From Chloroflexota bacterium (GTDB taxonomy: Bacteria > Chloroflexota > Dehalococcoidia > Lucifugimonadales > GCA-2722455), in assembly GCA_002722455.1 (NCBI GenBank), contig PBMB01000021.1:62001-126000 (forward strand): DNA of 64,000 bases, read 5' to 3'. This document shows positions 43,623-51,394 of the stretch, in pieces. Made by a program: the position numbers and the translations under genes. A model generated the notes under the pieces. The model was not told the origin of the DNA. It saw only the letters and a list, made by a program, of their open reading frames with translations, and did not search any database. The stretch's first letter is position 1; the number at the start of each line of letters is the position of its first letter.

Positions 43623-44264
43623 ATGAGAAAAATGACTACAAAATCAATGTGCATTCTCAGTGCGTTACTTTCATTTAATGTCTATTCTAATGAGCCTGAA
43701 TGGAAGTCTGAATTGCAAAACGAATTAAAGCTACATGGTGTTAAATCAGAGACATTATCTTTTGATGAAGAAGTGGCGGCAAAAGGTGTTGATTTCGACG
43801 TTGATATTATAATTAATGATTTTGAAGATGTTATTGTTGATATAGATATTGATCATGATCATTATGATTCAAGACCAACTTTTTATGAGAATGATTATGA
43901 TAATTATTATGATGGCTATATGAGTCGTTATTTAGAAGTCAATAAAAGAACAAGCTTTTGCAGGATAATGGCTGCTGGTGAAAGAAATAAGCGAGTAAAT
44001 TACTGGATTCAAAAATCTTGTCACAAAGAATTAAGTTATCTTCCTAAAATAAATGTTAATGGACATAAAGGAGATAATCATGATCATTATCATTATGAAG
44101 ATCACCATCATTATCATAATAAAAAAATAGGGTATGTTTTTGAGTATAATTCAGATTATCAATTTTGTTTAGGCATGAGTAAGTATTATAACAAAAAAAA
44201 TGAACATAAATATTTTATGAAAAAATGTTCTAATAAAATAGAAGCTCTTCCGTATTTATTTTAA
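43623..44264 (+). CDS. exported protein with a His/Asp-rich segment and duplicated Cys motif
   Basis: AAGGTG lies seven bases before ATG 43623, which opens a signal peptide (MCILSALLSFNVYS). The mature part has an Asp-rich stretch (VDIDIDHDHYD) and a His-rich run (HDHYHYEDHHHYH) that suit binding of zinc, copper or nickel. Two units of the pattern FC-x(n)-KSC/KKC-x-x-x-x-x-L-x-YL (around FCRIMAAG and FCLGMSKY) look like an internal duplication, each with a likely disulfide. Location would be periplasm or outside. Function is inferred only from composition. Confidence 0.75.
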   Translation: MRKMTTKSMCILSALLSFNVYSNEPEWKSELQNELKLHGVKSETLSFDEEVAAKGVDFDVDIIINDFEDVIVDIDIDHDHYDSRPTFYENDYDNYYDGYMSRYLEVNKRTSFCRIMAAGERNKRVNYWIQKSCHKELSYLPKINVNGHKGDNHDHYHYEDHHHYHNKKIGYVFEYNSDYQFCLGMSKYYNKKNEHKYFMKKCSNKIEALPYLF

Positions 44265-44266
44265 AA

Positions 44267-44294
44267 ATTAAAAGTCCCGAAAGGGACTTTTAAT
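44267..44294. terminator. bidirectional terminator between 43623 and 44290
   Basis: A perfect 12-bp stem ATTAAAAGTCCC (44267-44278), GAAA loop, GGGACTTTTAAT (44283-44294). Confidence 0.88.
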
Positions 44295-45054
44295 CATTTC
44301 TAATTGTTATAGCTTCTTCCTCTTTGTAACTAGAAATTAAATAATCTTCTACATTATGAAATCCTTCTTGCTCTAACTTATGATTGATAACATTACTAAT
44401 GTAATTATTTTGAATATCATTTAATTTTGTTTCTTTTTTAAAATTAAGCAATGTAATAATTTTTAATTCTCTGTTATAAAAATATTCTTTAATTTTATTT
44501 TCTTCTTGTTTAACAATCCTAGTTTCATTTAAAACAGATTGTTTATCAATATTTTTATCTTTTTTCTTGAAAATAATATAAAAGATAGAAAAAATAAAAA
44601 CAGAAATAAACCCAAAAGGAAACATGATGTTTTCTGTTAAGTAATAAATAACATCATTAAACAAATTAAATGAAGTATTTGTGGTTGACTCTGCATAAAA
44701 AGACAATAAAAAGAAAGCAAAAATAATAGTAAAATAACTAGAAAGAAATTCAGTTAATACATATTTATCATTTTTCCATTTATTTGAATTAACAAATGAA
44801 AAGAAATAAAAAGCAGTAATAATATGAAATGTTGATAAGAAAAATAAAAAAATAGGATTGAAAAAAGTGATTGATAAACTTGTAAAATGAATTAATAAAG
44901 AACAACCGATAAAAATAAATTGTGTTAAAAATAATACAATTTCAAGATATTTCACTTTTTCTTGTTTTTTTATTAAATAAGTTTGCTCTTTTAGAGTTTC
45001 TTTCTTTTTTAATAAAAAATCATACTGATTAATTTTTTCTAATAATAAATCCAT
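44290..45054 (-). CDS. 254-residue membrane protein with four TM helices
   Basis: An N-terminal charged coil of about 30 residues is followed by four hydrophobic helices (about 33-58, 66-90, 100-122 and 138-160) and a charged cytoplasmic C-terminal domain of 90 residues. It is the second gene of an operon, 12 bases after its upstream neighbour, which has a similar coil-TM-coil plan. No family recognised. The ribosome site is weak. Confidence 0.72.
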   Translation of the reverse strand: MDLLLEKINQYDFLLKKKETLKEQTYLIKKQEKVKYLEIVLFLTQFIFIGCSLLIHFTSLSITFFNPIFLFFLSTFHIITAFYFFSFVNSNKWKNDKYVLTEFLSSYFTIIFAFFLLSFYAESTTNTSFNLFNDVIYYLTENIMFPFGFISVFIFSIFYIIFKKKDKNIDKQSVLNETRIVKQEENKIKEYFYNRELKIITLLNFKKETKLNDIQNNYISNVINHKLEQEGFHNVEDYLISSYKEEEAITIRND

Positions 45055-45066
45055 ATATTCTAATAC

Positions 45067-45723
45067 TTATTCTGCCTTTTGTTTGATAATTAAGTTTTTC
45101 TTTGTTATTTTTCGTAAGTTTTTCGATTCCAATTCAGAGATTTTAAAATTAAAATTCATAAAAAAATAATTTGCTGAATAGCCAATTTTACCATTATAAA
45201 CAGAAATTAAAAACTCTTCATATAATTTATCCTTATCAATTTCTTTTATAATCTTATCATAAGAATCATTTAAGTGAAGTAAGCGATCTTCTAATTTGTT
45301 TATTTTTTGAATATCGTTATGAAAGTTTTTTTTCAGAGTAAAATATTTTCTTCTTAAATCAGGGATAAAGAAAATAAGAATATTATTTAAAAATTTAAGT
45401 ATTTTTCTATTAAAAGTGAATAAACTACTTGTTACAAAGAAAAGAGTGATGGCTAAAAAATAGAAAAAAGTCATTTTAATATATGAGATATCTCCTAAAC
45501 TGGAAAAATCAAGAGCATATATGACGAACATAGAAGATGATAATATCATAAAAAGTAAAGAAAAAAGAATATTGGCAAGGATCTGAGATTCTTTATTCAA
45601 AAAACAACTTCTTTTTTGACTATATCCTTTTTCTATTTTCGGAGAATAAATTTTATAGTAGTCTTCTAATTTTTGTTTAATTTCAAACATTTCTTCTAAA
45701 TCATTAATTATTTCTTTTTCCAC
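45067..45723 (-). CDS. 218-residue membrane protein, coil-TM-coil
   Basis: It begins with GTG (45721-45723), preceded by GGAAG at good spacing. Two hydrophobic hairpins (about 50-70 and 83-104, perhaps a third at 112-122) are flanked by a charged N-terminal coil and a long C-terminal coiled coil (IQKINKLEDRLLHLNDSYDK). It is in an operon with 44290. The two look like partners in a membrane complex, but nothing identifies the process. Confidence 0.72.
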   Translation of the reverse strand: MEKEIINDLEEMFEIKQKLEDYYKIYSPKIEKGYSQKRSCFLNKESQILANILFSLLFMILSSSMFVIYALDFSSLGDISYIKMTFFYFLAITLFFVTSSLFTFNRKILKFLNNILIFFIPDLRRKYFTLKKNFHNDIQKINKLEDRLLHLNDSYDKIIKEIDKDKLYEEFLISVYNGKIGYSANYFFMNFNFKISELESKNLRKITKKNLIIKQKAE

Positions 45724-45812
45724 AATTAGACTTCCTTTTTTTTTAAATAATATATTGAATTATTTTAAAAATCAATATAAAATAGGAAGAATTTTAAAAG
45801 AGAACTAATCTA

Positions 45813-46733
45813 ATGTTAAAAATGTTAAAAATATTATTAAGTATTTGTTGTTTTACTTCTGCGGTATTCATATATACAGAAGTGACAGAAGAAAAAATAA
45901 AAGAGATTGAACCAACATTTCATAAAAAAAGCATGGAACAATATAAACTATATGATATAGCAATTGACGATATATTAAATAAAAAAGGTATAGGGTATAG
46001 CTTTGAAAAAAGCAAAGAAGATTATTTAATAAAAATAAATATAGAAGAAAACAATTTAATAGAATTGGAAGAAAAAGATTATGAGGAAAAAAACAATTTA
46101 CATATAGAAGATAGTCTTGTCCAATCATATAGTGGAGAAAAATTTATAATAAAAAATTACAAAAAAGAGAATATGTTTTTTTCACTGGCTAAAAAATTAA
46201 AAGAGAGAGATGTAAAAACAAAAGATGAATATTTCTTAGAATCATTTCAAATAAGAAACATAAATAATTTAGAAGAAATAAAAACCACATTAGATAGCAC
46301 AATAGGTTTAGAAAAAATAGGAAAAAAATACATAACAATAGATTATGAAAAAAAATTTAATATAGACCAAATAGTAATAAAAGAAAAAAAATTAACATAC
46401 GGATCAAGAACATTTAATTATTATGATAAAAAAGAAATGAACCGTTTAATAGTAGAATCAGCAAAAGATGCTTATTCATTAAATCTTATAATTCAATTAG
46501 CTTTATTGTTATTGATACCAAGTATAATATTTATATTACTTGAGAATAAAAAAACCAGAACCAAAAGACTTAAAAATTTTAATTCAATATTAGATAATTT
46601 TAAATATTTAAAATCAAGAAACAGAAAAAAAACAAAAGTAATTAATGAAAAAGTAAAAAAACAAAAAATCAAAAATGAAATGAAAAACAAAGAAAAACAA
46701 GAAGAAGTTGAAGCTGAAATAGAAAATATTTAA
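45813..46733 (+). CDS. 306-residue bitopic membrane protein
   Basis: A hydrophobic N-terminal helix (4-22) and a second one near 222-243 enclose about 200 residues predicted outside the cytoplasm. A very basic coiled tail (KTRTKRLKNFNS...) follows inside. The start may be ATG 45813 or 45822. It is divergent from the 45723 operon and in an operon with 46746, and may belong to the same membrane system. No family recognised. Confidence 0.72.
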   Translation: MLKMLKILLSICCFTSAVFIYTEVTEEKIKEIEPTFHKKSMEQYKLYDIAIDDILNKKGIGYSFEKSKEDYLIKINIEENNLIELEEKDYEEKNNLHIEDSLVQSYSGEKFIIKNYKKENMFFSLAKKLKERDVKTKDEYFLESFQIRNINNLEEIKTTLDSTIGLEKIGKKYITIDYEKKFNIDQIVIKEKKLTYGSRTFNYYDKKEMNRLIVESAKDAYSLNLIIQLALLLLIPSIIFILLENKKTRTKRLKNFNSILDNFKYLKSRNRKKTKVINEKVKKQKIKNEMKNKEKQEEVEAEIENI

Positions 46734-46745
46734 AGGTAATTAAAA

Positions 46746-47585
46746 ATGATAAGCAAAGAAAATGTAAAACATAATGCTGATTGGTATTTTTTTATGAAAC
46801 CTTTTAGTTTCAGATTGAACAAAATAGATAGAATACTTTTAAAATTGAAGAAAGCAAAAAAAACAGAAAATGAAAAAATCCAAAAAGAGTTATTAAGTAA
46901 TATTTTTCGTTTACGTGGTGATTTATGTTTTCAAGATAATATAAATAAAAAAAGATTTATTGATTTATTTAGTTTTTCTACAATAATATCAAAAAAATCA
47001 AACTATAATTTCAATTTAAAAGATGACTCAGTTTTTGAATTGGCTTTTGCCTTTTTGATATCAGATTTTGACGAAACACTATTAAGAAATTTTATTAATG
47101 AAAAAGACTTTTATAATATAGAACTGTTAAAAAAAATAAAAAACAACGAAAAATTAAACAAAGAAGAATATAAAATATTTTTCTTAAAAATGTATAAAAA
47201 CATTAGAGCACTAAACAAAGGAACATTTAGTGTTTCGCCACTTCATTATAAAATAAATGAATTGTTTTGTGATTATATAGTGTTAAATCAAAATGAAGAA
47301 AATTTCAAAGAAGTATTTGAAGAAGAAATCCAAAAAAACTATAGAAGAAACGAATTATTTATGTTTGAACCAGAAACAATGGGTTTATTTTTTAATGTAA
47401 TAAAATTAAATAAAGATAATGCATATCAAAAATTAGCTTCTGAATATTCTTTGATGTGTTTAAAAAAGGCTTTGTCTTTTTTGGAAGAAGACGAAATGGT
47501 TTATTGTAATCAGCAAGAATATATAAGCCATTGTGCTAAAAAAATAGAAAAGCTACCTCAAATTGACAAAAAAAATAAGACCTAA
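46746..47585 (+). CDS. 279-residue soluble unrecognised protein
   Basis: It starts twelve bases after the membrane gene, with AGGTAA upstream. It is helical, Lys- and Phe-rich, without signal or membrane segment, and could be a cytoplasmic partner of the preceding membrane protein. The stop codon lies inside the terminator stem. No motif recognised. Confidence 0.72.
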   Translation: MISKENVKHNADWYFFMKPFSFRLNKIDRILLKLKKAKKTENEKIQKELLSNIFRLRGDLCFQDNINKKRFIDLFSFSTIISKKSNYNFNLKDDSVFELAFAFLISDFDETLLRNFINEKDFYNIELLKKIKNNEKLNKEEYKIFFLKMYKNIRALNKGTFSVSPLHYKINELFCDYIVLNQNEENFKEVFEEEIQKNYRRNELFMFEPETMGLFFNVIKLNKDNAYQKLASEYSLMCLKKALSFLEEDEMVYCNQQEYISHCAKKIEKLPQIDKKNKT

Positions 47586-47599
47586 CATTAGGTCTTATT
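47574..47599. terminator. terminator after 46746-47585
   Basis: AATAAGACCTAA (47574-47585) pairs perfectly with TTAGGTCTTATT (47588-47599). The T run is short. Confidence 0.7.
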
Positions 47600-47636
47600 C
47601 AATTATTATCTTCTTGGTTTATGACTACATCTATGC

Positions 47637-47770
47637 TTAGGCTTTTGCTTTAGATTCAAGTTTCTGAATTGACTTTATACCTTTATTAATAGTATTTAAA
47701 GCAGTAATAGCTTCAAGATTCTTTCTACCTACAAGAACCTTAAATAAGGCTCTTTGTTTTTATTTCTTTA
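47637..47770 (-). pseudogene. start-less coding remnant after 47760-48434
   Basis: On the minus strand an open frame reads FKVLVGRKNLEAITAL and KSIQKLESKAKA to a TAA at 47637. Its composition is protein-like but it has no ATG, GTG or TTG. It runs out of the 3' end of the 47760 gene in a different frame, so it may be the former C-terminus of that gene after a frameshift. Confidence 0.35.
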
Positions 47771-48434
47771 TATTTGCAACTTTACGTCGAAGAAATTGGG
47801 CATATTCTTCAATATCTAAAACCAACTCTTCTGAAATTTCGAACCCAATATCCCCATAGTCTTTTCTCATTTCTTTTGAAACATTAACAAACCAATTGAA
47901 AATATGATCATCTTTATAAATTAAACCATTTAATTCATCTTCTAAACATTCAATTTTTTGTTGTTTACCATTGCCATTTCTGTCAGAATAAACTTTTGCC
48001 ACCATTCTATTTGCTTTTCTAGAATCAAAAATAATTCTATGCTTTATTTCATAACGAACAATATCTCTAATTTTTTCAAAGAATGGAATGAAACCATTAA
48101 AAACAAAGGGTGCAAGCTCATTTTTATCAATGTAAAACAATTCATAAGCATTAATATAGTAATATTTTTCATCAACATTTTTTATAATTCGGTCAAATTC
48201 CTTAATTGCAAAATCTGTTGTCCAAGGTTCAGGGTGTCTTATGTATTTAATTGAAGCAAATAAGAAATCTGCTTGATCAATATGAAAGCAGAAAAAGCTC
48301 TCGAATGCTTTATATCGATTTTTTGTTGTGTCTTCAAGAGATTTATGTGGATTACTACTATAATCTTTTGGTCTTTCTATTTTAAGAACACCTTCATTTT
48401 TTTGAATGTGATCAAACATCTCAAAAATGGTCAT
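47760..48434 (-). CDS. 224-residue unrecognised protein
   Basis: AAAGGA lies upstream of the ATG at long spacing. The protein is soluble, with many aromatic residues (FFCFHIDQADFLFASIKYI; YYYINAYELFYID). A basic stretch RKANRMVAKVYSDRNGNGK is near 140-160 and the C-terminus is acidic-helical. It may have lost about 40 residues at its C-terminus (see the remnant downstream). No family recognised. Confidence 0.7.
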   Translation of the reverse strand: MTIFEMFDHIQKNEGVLKIERPKDYSSNPHKSLEDTTKNRYKAFESFFCFHIDQADFLFASIKYIRHPEPWTTDFAIKEFDRIIKNVDEKYYYINAYELFYIDKNELAPFVFNGFIPFFEKIRDIVRYEIKHRIIFDSRKANRMVAKVYSDRNGNGKQQKIECLEDELNGLIYKDDHIFNWFVNVSKEMRKDYGDIGFEISEELVLDIEEYAQFLRRKVANIKK

Positions 48435-48574
48435 ATTTTAAATTATCCTTTATTAGTTTATAGGCAACAATATCATTGTTGATTAAATAAATCAAGGATT
48501 TTAATAGTATTTTAATACTTTACTAAATATAAAAGATATAGTAAAATAAGCTATCAAAAGTTAGAGGAAGAAAA

Positions 48575-49690
48575 ATGTCTAAAACTACTTTAAGCCCTGA
48601 AATATTAGAAGAAATTAGAAGTGTCATATCAAAAGACGTTAAAGAAAAGAAATGTCTTAGTGCTTCTCAATCTACCTTTGAAAGAGAGAGCTTAACAAAA
48701 GAGATTTATAAAATATACAAAGAAGAGAAAATAAAAGAATTATTTAAAAGAATGGATCATTCTTTTTCTCATAAAAAAGAACAAATGGTCGAAGATATTT
48801 TAACATTAGAAGATTTAGATTATGAAACATTGGAATCAGACTTTCAGGATATATATGGGAAAATAGGTTATCCAAAAGATAAGTTTAGAGACGTTTTTTC
48901 AGAGGAAGAAGCGGAAAGAAAAGTAAAACGTGCGAGTCTACCTCAATTATTTCCTCTCTTCAAAAAAAGAAAAAACAAGAGAATGAAGCTTAGATTCGAA
49001 ACATATCTAGTAGATATGACAAATCGTGTGAAAGCTGATTTTTATTTCTTTCCAAGAGACGGATATACAATTTTACTGAATAAAGCAACTACTTATCCAG
49101 AAGATTTTAAACTAACGGGTATTTTATCAGAAACTTCTCGTGGTCAGTTGTTAATTTTATTTTCGTTTCATTCTATTGTTCATTTCTTATTTGATAATGA
49201 TGAAGTCACACAATTAACAATGACAACACATCCTGCTTCTAATATAGACGAAGCGCCAAGTTTCATAAAAAGAAACCTGAGAACAAATGATTTAAATGGT
49301 TGGAAGAATGATCAAGAAAATTTATTTAAGCTATCAACTTCATTTGATAAAGTATTAAGAGCGAAAAGAATAAAACTTCTTAATTCAAAAAATGAAAAAG
49401 AATTTTCTTTTTATTTTCCAGAAGTAATGAATATGGAGTACCCTAAAAATGAACATAATGGCTTCGGTTTTATGACTCAAAAAGGTAGAGACTTTGCTAA
49501 TGAAATTTTTACTGATAGGAAAATCGATTGTGGTTTAAGAATGAATATCCATGAATTAGAAATATTAGAAAGTTATGTTGGAAAGCTGAAAAAGATACCA
49601 ACTACAAGAGATAAAAGTTATTTTGAATTAGGGCAAGAAATTCATGTTTCTGATTTCATAGAAGGTCTTCAGTTAAATTTAAAAGTTTAA
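48575..49690 (+). CDS. 371-residue unrecognised protein
   Basis: AGAGGAAG precedes the ATG. The first 120 residues are helical and charged. A basic bridge (FKKRKNKRMKLRF) leads to a beta-rich domain (FETYLVDMTNRVKADFYFFPRDGYTILL; GQLLILFSFHSIVHFLF). The overall plan, helical front and beta-rich back with a tail ending GLQLNLKV, is like that of set B, but I could not align blocks convincingly. Function unknown. Confidence 0.72.
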   Translation: MSKTTLSPEILEEIRSVISKDVKEKKCLSASQSTFERESLTKEIYKIYKEEKIKELFKRMDHSFSHKKEQMVEDILTLEDLDYETLESDFQDIYGKIGYPKDKFRDVFSEEEAERKVKRASLPQLFPLFKKRKNKRMKLRFETYLVDMTNRVKADFYFFPRDGYTILLNKATTYPEDFKLTGILSETSRGQLLILFSFHSIVHFLFDNDEVTQLTMTTHPASNIDEAPSFIKRNLRTNDLNGWKNDQENLFKLSTSFDKVLRAKRIKLLNSKNEKEFSFYFPEVMNMEYPKNEHNGFGFMTQKGRDFANEIFTDRKIDCGLRMNIHELEILESYVGKLKKIPTTRDKSYFELGQEIHVSDFIEGLQLNLKV

Positions 49691-49701
49691 CGCAAACAAA
49701 A

Positions 49702-49732
49702 AAAAAGACTCCTTGGCAGGGAGTCTTTTTTA
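49702..49732. terminator. terminator between convergent genes 48575 and 49730
   Basis: AAAAAGACTCC (49702-49712) pairs with GGAGTCTTTTT (49720-49730). Confidence 0.85.
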
Positions 49733-50344
49733 ATTGATTCTCAAATACCAATAAGAGTCTTCTTTTCCTTCTGATATATTTAAAGAAGGCAATCTTTCTT
49801 GTGCATATTTAAAAAAGAATTTTGAAATATCAAATAATTCTTCCCTTGAGTTATCGGATATTTCAGTACCAATCTCAAATGAAAGAGTATTAGTTTCGTG
49901 ATTTTCGATAATGTTTATTTTACCAGAATAAAAATAAGAAAAAGAATTTCCGATTAAGACTTTTTTATTGTCAGTTTCAATTTCTTGATAAATTTTTTTT
50001 AAATCTTTTAAACATTCAATTAATCGTTTTTTTAAACTTATCGTTGTAAGTCCATTGATATAATATAAATAATCACTAGCTTCAAATAAAAGAGTGCTCA
50101 TAAAATTTGTTGATTTGTAAATATTATAATAAAAGTAATCTTCTTTGACGCTCTCTAAAAAACCAAAAATATTGTTTTCTTCATTGTAAATAACATGTGG
50201 TATATTTTTATCCACAAAAAACAAATAAAATTCAAGTCGATTGAAATCCCCATTTGAAAAAGAAATCATAGGAACTTCATCTTTTTTATAAAAAGAAAAG
50301 TCACTCTTATGTTGCCTTACATTTTTTATCTTATATGAAAACAT
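49730..50344 (-). CDS. 204-residue unrecognised protein
   Basis: AAGGG lies seven bases before the ATG. The protein is soluble, with alternating strands (FGFLESVKEDYFYYNIYKS; GKINIIENHETNTLSFEIG) and one helical region (KKRLIECLKDLKKIYQEIE). It is monocistronic. No family recognised. Confidence 0.7.
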   Translation of the reverse strand: MFSYKIKNVRQHKSDFSFYKKDEVPMISFSNGDFNRLEFYLFFVDKNIPHVIYNEENNIFGFLESVKEDYFYYNIYKSTNFMSTLLFEASDYLYYINGLTTISLKKRLIECLKDLKKIYQEIETDNKKVLIGNSFSYFYSGKINIIENHETNTLSFEIGTEISDNSREELFDISKFFFKYAQERLPSLNISEGKEDSYWYLRIN

Positions 50345-50498
50345 TAAACCCTTATTATGAATAGAAAATTAAGCATTAATGATATATTAAAAATAGATAA
50401 AAGAAAAGAAATTTTTTATATTAAAAAAACAAGAAAATTGACTAAAAAAGAACAAAAAGTTACAATATAAGACAAGTTCTTAACATAAAGGAAAAGAC

Positions 50499-50696
50499 AT
50501 GAATGAAGACGAAAAGTTCCAAAAAGAAGAAATGTCGATGTTTTGTATGACGTTAGTTTTAATATCACTGTTTTCAGGAATATTTGTATTCTTAGAAATT
50601 GAAAACAAATGGTGGATAGTATTACCGATTTTGAGTGCAATACTTTTTTCTTGGAAAAGATTTAAGACGTTGGAAAAATTAAAAAAAGGTGAATGA
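50499..50696 (+). CDS. 65-residue membrane protein with two TM helices
   Basis: AAAGGA lies six bases before the ATG. It has two hydrophobic segments (14-32 and about 38-52) in a short hairpin, with an acidic N-terminus and a basic C-terminus, so both ends are probably cytoplasmic. The stop overlaps the terminator stem. No family recognised. Confidence 0.72.
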   Translation: MNEDEKFQKEEMSMFCMTLVLISLFSGIFVFLEIENKWWIVLPILSAILFSWKRFKTLEKLKKGE

Positions 50697-50707
50697 TCAC
50701 CTTTTTT
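50682..50707 (+). terminator. terminator after 50499-50696
   Basis: AAAAAAGGTGA (50682-50692) pairs with TCACCTTTTTT (50697-50707). Confidence 0.85.
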
Positions 50708-50727
50708 GTTTTTAAAAATTTCAAATA

Positions 50728-51249
50728 TTATCTGTCATCACCAGAACCAGCAAGCATACCTCTTTCTTTTCTGCTTTCAATCTTTCTTATATTCATATCA
50801 CAAACTTCTTCAATAGTGTAATCAATTTGACTGCCAACATTATGAACAAAAGAAAGTAATAAATCCATATGATTTAAAAGTTCTTTTTTCTTTTCTTCTG
50901 AAATCTCTCCATTTTGATCACGTTGTGATTTTTTAATGATTCCTGATATTTTAGATAAGTAAATAATCAACTTAGATGGGATCATGTATGTTTTTTCTAA
51001 CCTAAAAGAAAAATCTTCATCTAGTTCATGGTAAACCATCGCTGAATACCATAAAATATCACCAAGTTCTTTTGCAATAGCTTCATGAGGAGAACCATCT
51101 TCTAGTTTTTCCATTAGTTCACCACATTCTTCAACAATAGCGATTACAGGATATAAGATATTTTCTCCGAATCTTGGGTAAAAAGCAGTTTCGAGTGCTG
51201 CTTTTTTATATGGATTCAAATTAATTTTTGTTTCTTGATATTTTTGCAT
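50728..51249 (-). CDS. MazG-like nucleoside triphosphate pyrophosphohydrolase
   Basis: These enzymes split NTPs or dNTPs to the monophosphate and pyrophosphate. The metal-binding pattern is clear: E-E-x-x-E at 40-44 (VEECGEL) and E-x-x-D at 61-64 (KELGDIL), then WYSAMVYHEL. The C-terminal NIRKIESRKERGMLAGSGDDR-type end (N-x-x-K-x-x-x-R-x-x-RG) is typical of the MazG-like group found in bacteria and phages. At 173 residues it is a single-domain form, shorter than MazG itself. AGGA precedes the ATG. Confidence 0.9.
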   Translation of the reverse strand: MQKYQETKINLNPYKKAALETAFYPRFGENILYPVIAIVEECGELMEKLEDGSPHEAIAKELGDILWYSAMVYHELDEDFSFRLEKTYMIPSKLIIYLSKISGIIKKSQRDQNGEISEEKKKELLNHMDLLLSFVHNVGSQIDYTIEEVCDMNIRKIESRKERGMLAGSGDDR

Positions 51250-51394
51250 TTAAAATTCCTATTTTTTGTTTTAAAATATTTTACCACATTTTATTAATAA
51301 AATAAATCAATCATTGTCAAAAAATCAATAAGAAGGTTTGATTTCTAAAAATTATTTGGTATATTTATATCAAAAAGGAAAAGGATACTATGGA

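Noticed and set aside
50208-50216. A perfect DnaA box (TTATCCACA)
   Set aside because: Single copy inside a coding sequence. One 9-mer in 64 kb of AT-rich DNA is expected by chance, and no cluster marks an origin.
50357-50470. A 37-codon open frame (MNRKLSINDILK...)
   Set aside because: No ribosome site, very basic low-complexity product, and it lies in the promoter region between divergent genes.
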